A stretch of 64,000 bases of DNA, from positions 119,637,756 to 119,701,755 of the forward strand of contig OW240915.1 of the NCBI GenBank assembly GCA_933207985.1, written 5' to 3'. Origin of the DNA: Pelobates cultripes (lineage: Eukaryota; Chordata; Amphibia; Anura; Pelobatidae). The position numbers were made by a program, and so were the translations under genes. Under the pieces are notes generated by a model. It was not told the origin of the DNA and made no database searches. It worked only from the letters and a program-made list of their open reading frames with translations. The stretch's first letter is position 1. Each line of letters starts with the position of its first letter. This document shows positions 56,311 through 64,000 of the stretch, piece by piece.

Positions 56311-57103
56311 GATCCTGATGTGGGTCTCTTTCTGACCACGAGACCTCTCTCTGAATCTCTCACTTGAGAGATGGAATCAACTGGTAATAAACCAGACCGA
56401 TGGTAGATGTAATAGTCTACAACCTCGGGCCGTGTCCTTGCTTAATAACAGAAAGTGATGATGAGAAAATGCAACCTTCGGAAACCATAATGGAAACTAC
56501 CAATGGACCGCCCGGATCCCGCCCGCGCGAGATCCAGGATGACCATCGGTAGCCTGAGGAAAGCTGGAGGCGTTCTCCGCGATCCTCGAGAGCCCGGGAG
56601 GTCGGAGGAGGTAAAGTCAGGCCTCTAGACGACCCGAGCAATAGGACAAAAGGAAGGCATGAAAACAAAGAAGCGACAAAAATGTAGATAAAGGAAAATA
56701 CGTACCTCAGAGATAAGGTAAATAGCAGATTGGAAAAGCAAGTCAAGTAAACCCAACTGAAAGGGTCAGGAGCTAAAAGGTTAGGCTGAAGGCAAGGAAA
56801 CCGTGCTCCCCTGTTGGCGTCTGAGCACTGGTCCCTGCTTGTGCGAGATTCCCCTTGCAGATGTGCCGCCGCCGGGCTGGTGTAAACGGTGGTTGAGTGC
56901 CCGGGAATCTTCATAAAAGCTTTGCCCCTCAGGGCATGAGCTGTAGGGCCTTCATCCTGTAGGCTGTAGGTGCCCGTATCCTGGTGTCCTCTTGGATAGT
57001 ATGGCAGCAGTGCTTGCCTGGACACCAACCTATCTCCATGTCAACAGTGGGTACTGAGCTTTCCTAAGTGATATTCCCCCAGGCCTGCGGCCAAAAGGGG
57101 GTT

Positions 57104-57215
57104 CGGGCACAGGTAGAGCAGGCCAATCAATGGGGCACAGACAGAGCAGGCCAATCATAGGGGCACAGACAGAGCAGGCCAATCAAAGGGGCACAGACAG
57201 AGCAGGCCAATACTG
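57104..57215. repeat. 28-bp tandem repeat, four units
   Basis: GGGGCACAGACAGAGCAGGC plus CAATCA repeats four times with small changes (first unit GGGCACAGGTAGAGCAGGCC). Confidence 0.88.
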
Positions 57216-57999
57216 GGTTGCGTATCATATGAGTAATGGGGACCCCTGAGTTTGGGCAGAGTCCCCTAAATATCTGTAAATCCTCAGGGTATCCTGTGAC
57301 CTAGGACCCCTAGACATCAACCCTTTTAGACAGCGTAATACTGTGTAAATAAACCTTAACCGGGACTGGCAGTCCCTAAATGCCCAGCAGGCAAAATAGT
57401 GGTATTCCAGCTGTATTGGGTATAAGCTGAAGTTTTTCCAGTGCTTATAGTGTCCATAAAATCAAGATATACTGAGCGATACATTCCTTAAACTGTGAAT
57501 TGGTATGCACATGTACATACAGATCTGTTTGAGACTCTTATCTTGTTAAAGATCATCATTACACCACCTGAAGGGTAATGTACCAATGGTCTCTTTCAGG
57601 AGTAGGGCTAAACAATTGCCAGATAGCAAGAACAAACAAAGATATAAGGATGTGCCTAAAACTTGATAAAATAAAAGACTAAATTAGTCAGATAAAATAC
57701 AGAATAAAATAAGTAATAAAACAATGGTCCAATAAAATAGGCTTATCACAGTCCGTGAGGGTAGGTCCCACTTGTAAAGGAATATTCTTTAGGGTGTAGG
57801 TGGGATCGTATCTTCAAATGTTGAGAATTCAGCATATGTGGAGAGAAAAATAAAAACAGGACTCCAATGGCACAGTAAATCGGTGTATAAAATAAATATA
57901 AAAGTATAAAATCAGTCTTACTCACACTTTTCAGAGCTAGGATCAGCTCTGATATTGCTCGCGTAAAGTGGAATAATCCCCACTTCAAGGATATATGGA
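57216..57999. other. No gene seen
   Basis: About 780 bases of A/T-rich sequence with AATAAAATA words (57660-57740) and no supported coding signal. Confidence 0.55.
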
Positions 58000-58573
58000 G
58001 TAAATTGTTTTTTTTTGTTTTTTTTTCAAACAGCATTTTCTTTATTTTCCGTGCATAGGTTATACAAGTAACAGTTTTCTAGCAATGCCACAACAGCTAT
58101 TGCCAGGATTTTAGTAGACATGTAAATAACATTGTATGGCATGAATAACTTTGCACATTTTGTCGTATCAACAATTTGATACATATGGAGTACAACAGGG
58201 ATTAAGTACATATATCAACAAATATCGCTTACGATCCTGTTTCATAATACTTATCTTGTTCCTTGCTGGCTTGTTGATTTGTTTAACAGTATAACTAAAG
58301 TGGGGTGTGAAGAAGGGTAGGGGGGGGGGAGGGATCCAGGAGAAGCGGTAATGTTCGCTAGAGGTCAGGTGTTTTTCTGTGTAACTACAGTTACCTTATA
58401 AAGTTGCTCTGTACATGTATATTTTTCTGATATGTTTCTTAGGTACATTACGTAGATGCAAACGTTTCTCATTTCGTATTCTGTTAAACAGATTTCCCCG
58501 TTTGGATGGTCTCAGCTGTCGGAGTGGCTTATGTGTCTCATAATTGAGGGTTTTTTCTGCATTGGCCCCATCT
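58000..58573 (-). other. LINE B 3' UTR and poly(A) end
   Basis: Minus-strand continuation after the ORF2 stop, ending in an A-rich tail seen as TTTTTTTTTTGTTTTTTTTT at 58006-58026. A G/A-rich stretch occurs at 58318-58335. Confidence 0.7.
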
Positions 58574-61500
58574 CTATGTGATTGCAATGTGCTTCTCCCA
58601 TAGCTCCCAGGCTGCCATTATAAATGGTTTTGGTGGCGCATATTTCCGCGCCATTAGTTCGTATTGTTTTGTTAGCTGTAATGCTGTTAGGCATTGAGCC
58701 ATGTTCGGTGGGTTTGGGTTGCGCCAATGTCTACTAATAGTTTGGAGGGCTGCTACTATGATATGATATATGAGGTATGTGTGGGTTCTGCGGAGGCCTT
58801 TCGGAAATAGTTGTAGTAAGTATATTACGGGGGAGTGCTGGAGGTTGACCCCCGTGGTCTCCCTTATGGTGGTTGTGATGTCTAACCAGAATTGCTTCAA
58901 TTTCGGGCACGACCACCAAATATGTAGCATAGAACCTTTGTCGTTTAAGCAACGCCAGCATGTGTCTGGTATGTTTGGGTTGCCTTTCTTAAGGCACACT
59001 GGTACCATGTACCATCTGTACAAAATTTTTCGTGTTATTTCCATATGGGAGGCACACAGTGAGAGACTCTTATGTGCCTGGAAAATTTGGGCCCATTGGC
59101 TCTCCGTTATTTGGTTCGGTATTTCTCGATCCCATGCTTTTGTGAATGTGTGGGCTGGGGTTGCTGCTATGGTACTATATATTGCATAGACCAGGGATAT
59201 TAGTTTCTTGCACGGCTGTAAGTTAAGGCTTATTTTTTCCACCTCCGTCAGCTGTAGACCATTTACAGTATTGTACGAGCATATCGTTTGCGTTTTAAAC
59301 CATGACATAAGTTGCATATACGTGAAAAGGGCTGTGTTGGGTACCCCATGTTGTGTTTGGACCTCAGCAAATGAGTTCAGCACTGGGCCTTGACACAGGT
59401 GGAGAAGGTGTGTGATGTTGTGGATTTTCCACAGTTTGGAGTTGAATCCCGGTATAATCAGGTTTGTGTTTCTATGGGCGTTGCCAAGGAGGTGCCCCCT
59501 TTTGTTATATATGTGTCCCCAAACCGATCCCATATCTGTAGTGTGAGTTTGGTAGTGGGGAGCATGTCCTTGTATTTTGGTCTTAGTTTCCTAGACATCC
59601 ACTTGGCTTATAATGGCCGCTTTGTAGTAGTTTGTTATGTTTGGTAGACTCATGCCTCCTAGCGCGAATGGTTTGTGTAGGGTGGCTTTCGCGGTTCTGG
59701 GTTTGGCGTTGTTCCATATGAATGAGTTAATCAATTTCTGTAGTTCACATAGGTAGCTGTTGGGTACTACTAGGGGGATAGTTCTAAATAGGTATTGTAT
59801 TCTCGGGAGGAGTAGCATTTTTGCTGCTGCTATCCTGCCTACCCATGAGATAAATTTCCCTTTCCAGCTATGTATGAGGGTTTTGAGCTCTGTGAGAAGT
59901 GGTGTGTAGTTTGCTTTGTGAATACCTGCTAGGGACTTCGTCAAGGCTATTCCTAGAAACTTGAGGTGATCCGTATGCCATTCATATGCGAACTTTTCTT
60001 TGAGGTTTGCCAGCTCCATCTGTGGGATGTTAATTCCCATTGCTTGTGTTTTAGATATGTTCAATTTGTAGTATGAACATTCCCCATATTGGTGTATCAG
60101 CTTGTGTAGGGCGGGTAGTGAGACCCGTGGATTTTGCAGTGTGAGGAGGATGTCGTCCGCAAATAGTGTGAGCTTGTATTCTTTGTGTTTTACTCTGATA
60201 CCTTGTATTTTAGGGTCGCTTCTAATTAATTGTGTGAGGGGTTCCAGGGCGAGTATGTACAATATCGGAGATAGAGGGCAGCCTTGGCGGGAGCCGTTGG
60301 ATATGTTGCAACTGTTTGAGGCGAAGCCCCCGTTCACTACCTTAGCTGAGGGGCAGGAGTACAACGCGTGTATCAATGCGGTGAATCATGGGGGGAATCC
60401 GAATTTCCTTAGGACTGCGTGAAGGAAGGGCCAGTGGAGGCGATCGAAAGCTTTTTCGGCGTCCAAAGATACCAACACACTTGGCGCACCTCCCCCCCGC
60501 AGCCCACCCAGTAAGTCCAGTACCTTTCTCACACCGTCAGCTCCCTTACGTCCCCCCACAAACCCCACTTGGTCTGCGTGTATCAGTGTGGGTATGATTG
60601 GGGCCAGTCTGTTGGCAAATATTTTAGCTAATACTTTTGTGTCCGTGTTGAGGAGTGAGATCGGGCGCAAATTTTGACTCTTGTTTGGTGGTTTCCCTGG
60701 CTTGGGGAGCGTCACAATGTGTGCCATGAGCATCTCCTTTGGCATTGTGCCCGTTGATATGATGTGATTGTACACTGGGGTCAGGTAGGGGGCCAAGGTT
60801 TCGGCGAATGTTTTGTAATAGTGGTTTGTTAGGCCATCTGGGCCCGGGGCTGAGGTGGGTGAAATGTCTGGGGTGTTGTTGGTCTGAAAATATTGTTCTA
60901 GGTTTTGTGTCATCTGTGCAAGGAAGGTGGTGTCATGCAATAGGGAGTTGTTTAGGCGCCAGGGCGCCCGGCCCCTGTGGGGAAAGGTGCCTCTTATCAT
61001 GATCGTGATCGGCGCGTGGTCAGACCACACTATGTCGCCGATGTCACACTTGGTAGTGCTAGGTATTAGCGTTCCCGAGACCAGTATATGGTCTATTCTG
61101 GAGAATGATTTGTGGACTTGTGAGTAGTACGTGAACTCTTTTTCAGTGGGGTGTAGTGTGCGCCATGCATCGTATAGGTTGTGTTCTATCATCAGCTTGA
61201 GTATGGCTTTGCTTTGTGTGCCTGTTGTAGCGTGTCGTGGGGAGAGGCCAGGGAGTGTTGTGTCTATGCGGGAGTCCAATACGTGGTTTAGGTCGCCACA
61301 GATAATCATGGCTCCTGGTAGCGGATTCGGGAGTTTATTCAGGATTTTTTGCAAAAATTGTCTTTGGTTTGTGTTTGGACTGTAAATGCCTGCTAGCGTG
61401 TATTCTGTGTCGTTGATCATGCAGTGCAGTATTATGTATCTCCCTTGTGTGTCTTTGTTGAGTCGCAGTAGTTCAAACGTTAGTGAGTAGTGTATTAGGA

Positions 61501-61711
61501 ACGACACTCCCTTGGATTTGGAGGAATGTGTGGAGTGGAACTGGGTTGGATAGTCTTGAAGTCCAAACTGAGGGACTTTGTTTGTCACAAAATGCGTTTC
61601 TTGGACGCATAAAATGTCTATGTTGTCTTGTTTTGCCGCTTCTAAAAGGATGCGGCGTTTGTGTGGGTGGTTTAACCCTCGAGTGTTATGGGTTCTTATC
61701 GTTATAGACAT
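58574..61711 (-). pseudogene. LINE B ORF2, endonuclease-RT
   Basis: One frame of about 1045 codons with TGA at 60386-60388 and a stop at 59591-59593. Endonuclease: TIRTHNTRGLNHPHKRR, LCVQETHF, LAGIYSPNTN, ICGDLNHVLD, RIDHILVSG and WSDHAPI. RT: SAPGPDGLTNHYYKTF, NLRPISLLNTDTKVLAKIF, ADQVGFVGGRKG, SLDAEKAFDRLHW, GCPLSPILYILALEPLT and LFADDILLTL. The C terminus has CWRCLNDKGSMLHIWWSCPK, the Cys-rich motif of L1-like proteins. The endonuclease is joined to the RT start after only about 30 residues (near 60890), where LINE A has roughly 600 bases, so an internal deletion of the linker is likely. Confidence 0.9.
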
Positions 61712-63012
61712 CGGTTTAGGTTGGAGTGCTGCATCAAGATTCTTTGCGTTTCATGTGTGTATGCCCTGTCTTGCAGGGGGTGGGGGGTGAGTGCGGTTTG
61801 GGCGTATAGGTTTTCTGGTACCGTTGTCTCCTGAGGGTGGGTATAGGGGATAAGTTGTAACCAGGGTAAGAGAACTTGGGTGGGTAAACAAGGTTCCTTC
61901 CAAGAAGGGTTTGGTGTGGATAGTCCACACCTCGGGGGCAGGAGTCGTTTAGGTCTCCCATATGTGGCTGTTGAGCTCTGTTTAGCATATTGGTGTAGTA
62001 TAAAGGCGTGGTTGGTTGAGGTCCCTTTAAATACACTGGTGTCCAATTCCCTGTTTAAGTCTGGCGTGCCCACAATAAGGGTGCATCTCTCGACCCCGGC
62101 GTTGGAGTCTGTGTCGGTCCTCAGCCGCAGGGACACCCCGGGGACTCAGTCTCCAGCAACACACCTCATTCAGTCCGAAGGCGGGTCACATAGCCTCTGC
62201 CCGGCTCATGTCCCACACGCGCAGCCCAGCCATTATCGCGCGTATGGGCCATGCCAGCCTGCTTCATCAGCCATTTGGTGGGGTGGCCCCCGCGGCCGGG
62301 CCTGCCCCCCAGGGCAGGGTTGGCGCCAGCCCCGGGTGGTGGGTCGTTGCTGTCACCTTGTACCCCTCTCAGAGGGCCAGTGCATCTAGTGTTGTTGGGT
62401 GTGGCCGATCAGGCTCGCTGTCCCGCCCCATAACCTGTAAGTTCTTCCCTCCATTGCCTCTATAGCAGGGTGGAGGCGTTACGGGCCATTGTGTGTGTAG
62501 GTGCCACCCCTAAGTTGCGCAGGGAAGCAGCCCCATGGCGACCTGCAGAAACCCCCCCTAGGGCAGGGTTGCCCACACCCGCCACACTCTACATCCCAGA
62601 CTATACATTTATAAGCATATTGGCGCATTCATTCTCGTTAAGGGGTATGCTCCCTAGTCCCTATTATACACCAGACTTAGTTGCCTGTGTGCAACTGTTC
62701 ACATAAGCAACCCAGTGCGGATTCTTGTAACTATAAACCATTAAAAAAAAATAAAAAAAATTACTGTTGTAAAACATTATGAGTTAGAACCAGTCCTTTC
62801 ATTTCAAGTCTCTGAGTTAGTCCTTGTATATAACAGTGTGGACTGTCTGTGCTTCGCGGCCCATTGACTGGGTCATCCGCTCCATCTAGTGCTCATTTCG
62901 TGTGTTCGTGTTGTGTGCGTGAGTGAGCATATTAATGAATGTCAGTTGGTGTATTGTGAGGTGGTGTAATTATGTGCTAGTGTGGTTAATACTTGCGATC
63001 TGTAGTCCCGGT
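61712..63012. other. Spacer between ORF2 and ORF1 of LINE B
   Basis: No gene supported. G+C-rich at 62100-62600, with a plus-strand A-rich run (AAAAAAAAATAAAAAAAA, 62742-62760) that may mark the tail of a small retroelement inserted in plus orientation. It is long for an L1 inter-ORF spacer, but LINE A has a similar length. Confidence 0.45.
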
Positions 63013-63972
63013 TTATATAAGTCTCTTGCGGGCTTTGCTCCACTCCTGTGTGGTCTTCCTGATCGGGTGCCTATGTGGCTCAGTTGACGGGATGGGTATG
63101 TTCCATTCTTTTAGGAGCTTGATGCCCTCCTCCGGCGTGGAAATGGGTCTGAGTGTTCCACCATGTTGGACCAGCATTTTGGTCGGGTAGCCCCAGCGGT
63201 ACTTGGTTCTGTGTTGCCGTAGAGCTTCTGCTACCTGATGGAATGTTCTTCTTTTCCTTAGCGTTGCTGCAGATAGATCATTGAAGAGCTTTACCGCTGG
63301 GTAGTCTTCGTGCGGTTTCTCCCTCGTGCGGCTCGCCTTGAGGACCAGTTCCTTAATGTGGAAGAAGTGGGCCCGGAACAGCACATCTCGCGGTGTGGAG
63401 TCTGGTAGGTATGTCGGTTTAGGGATGCGGTGTATCCGGTCAATTAACATCATGTCTGCCGGGATGTCTGGTGCGTAGGCCCTCAGCAGGCCTCGTACGT
63501 AGGCTTGGAGGTCCGCCTGCTGAACTGATTCCGGTACCCCTCGAAGCCTAATGTTGTTCCTCCGCGCCCTATCTTCAGCATCAGCCATCTGTGCGTCCAG
63601 CTTTTCTACCTTTTCCTCCAGGTGCTGGACGTGATCTGCCATGTTGTTATGGGCGGAAGCAAAGTCCCCCATTTTCTCCTCTATTTGTGATGTGCGAGTT
63701 CCCATCTCCTGTATTTCTTTTTTCAAGGTGTCGGCTGTTTGTTGCCAGGATGATATTAGTTTGTTAGACAATGAGTCCAGGGCTTATGCCAAGAAGGTTT
63801 TCGTGATGTGGTCGGCCTGAGCATGCTCCGCCACGGGGAGGCTTGTGTCTGAGTCTCCGTCGCCATCTTGGGCGTCTTGTGGCGAGGCCGCTCGCGATGA
63901 TTGGCTTTTGTGGCCGAAAAAGTTGATTTTGTCAGTTTTAGGGGCTGACTTCTTCGTTCTGTGGTGAGACAT
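63013..63972 (-). pseudogene. LINE B ORF1, RNA-binding protein
   Basis: One frame of about 320 codons from ATG 63972, with one in-frame stop (63784-63786). The N-terminal part is basic and polar (HHRTKKSAPKTDK). A coiled coil follows (SWQQTADTLKKEIQEMGTRT, EEKVEKLDAQMADAEDRARR), then the L1 ORF1 RNA-binding core NNIRLRGVPESVQQADLQAY and LFRAHFFHIKELVLKASR, and the C-terminal domain with LFNDLSAATLRKRRTF and GGTLRPISTPEEGIKLL. It trimerises and coats the LINE RNA in the family. The domain order and length are normal; only the stop disables it. Confidence 0.88.
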
Positions 63973-64000
63973 CCCCGCTGGATTCGTCTTGTCTTGGTGG

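Larger units (their letters stand above)
53205..57060 (-). mobile_element. Second DIRS-type element, 3' end with unknown interior
   Basis: 53205-53270 (TAGTGTACC... TTAATGACAGGAGGCAAGTA) is the reverse complement of the left half of 53742-53850, which itself joins two unlike ends. This repeats the right-terminal-repeat plus internal-complementary-region layout of the DIRS element at 46958, in a different family (GACAGGAGGC instead of GACACGGAGGC) and on the minus strand. The 5' terminal repeat, expected at the high-coordinate side, was not found. Between 53850 and 57060 no RT or recombinase motif was recognised; repetitive acidic coding-like sequence lies at 55480-56300. Confidence 0.55.
58000..63972 (-). 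mobile_element. L1-like LINE (B)
   Basis: Minus-strand order: ORF1 (63972-63013), a spacer of about 1.3 kb, ORF2 (61711-58574), a 3' UTR of about 550 bases and a poly(A) end seen as T runs at 58007-58025. The 5' UTR probably lies beyond the window. Both ORFs stay in single frames broken only by stop codons (one in ORF1, two in ORF2), plus an apparent internal deletion in ORF2. It is better preserved than LINE A. Confidence 0.88.

Noticed and set aside
56417..57028. 203-codon minus-strand reading as a membrane protein
   Set aside because: Hydrophobic middle but no family seen; composition fits the untranslated leader of a DIRS-type element. Kept only as part of that element.
62100..62600. CpG-rich stretch as a host promoter
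   Set aside because: It lies between two LINE ORFs, and no host exon follows on either strand.

Overview
The window reads as a stretch of vertebrate repeat DNA, most likely from an anuran amphibian with a large genome. No single-copy host gene, tRNA or rRNA is visible, and nothing is bacterial. The species is an inference from the mix of elements: ZBED/hAT transposons, Gmr1-like Ty3/Gypsy elements, DIRS1-like tyrosine-recombinase elements, Penelope-like traces, L1-like LINEs and an SnRV-like endogenous retrovirus. There are three 100-base N gaps (18379-18478, 29143-29242, 44599-44698).

Layout. 1-8330: broken ZBED-hAT transposase copy A, carrying a 1.76-kb hAT-type insertion (1425-3186, 8-bp target duplication), followed by a deletion derivative of the same family (4741-8330). 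8340-10390: remains of a Gmr1-like reverse transcriptase with a solo LTR (8677-9638) inserted in it. 11112-19297: hAT copy B, split by a complete nested derivative of its own family (15306-19111); this derivative carries a C2H2 zinc-finger exon fragment. 19645-19857: near-perfect hairpin with 102-bp arms. 19917-24159: LTR element on the minus strand with a single unusual repetitive ORF and no pol. 25245-31279: nearly complete Gmr1-like element on the minus strand, with integrase upstream of reverse transcriptase and a SCAN-like Gag segment.

31309-45008: an L1-like LINE on the plus strand, split at 34923/44366 by a 9.4-kb endogenous retrovirus (34924-44365) with near-identical LTRs, a tRNA-Arg-type primer site, gag, pro-pol and an env with an immunoglobulin-like domain. 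46958-52750: DIRS1-like element with inverted terminal repeats and internal complementary region, apparently inside an older Penelope-like copy. 53205-57060: 3' end of a second DIRS-type element on the minus strand, without recognisable RT or recombinase. 58000-63972: second L1-like LINE on the minus strand.

The elements form a nested record. Target duplications AATGC, TCAGC, GGCTG, GAGCA, CTTTGTGC and GTGATAGA define six insertions exactly. The pol-less LTR element shares its primer site and LTR blocks with the Gmr1-like element and was probably mobilised by it. The deleted hAT derivatives share termini with the transposase-encoding copies and were probably mobilised by them. No element is fully intact in the sequence shown; the retrovirus is the least damaged.
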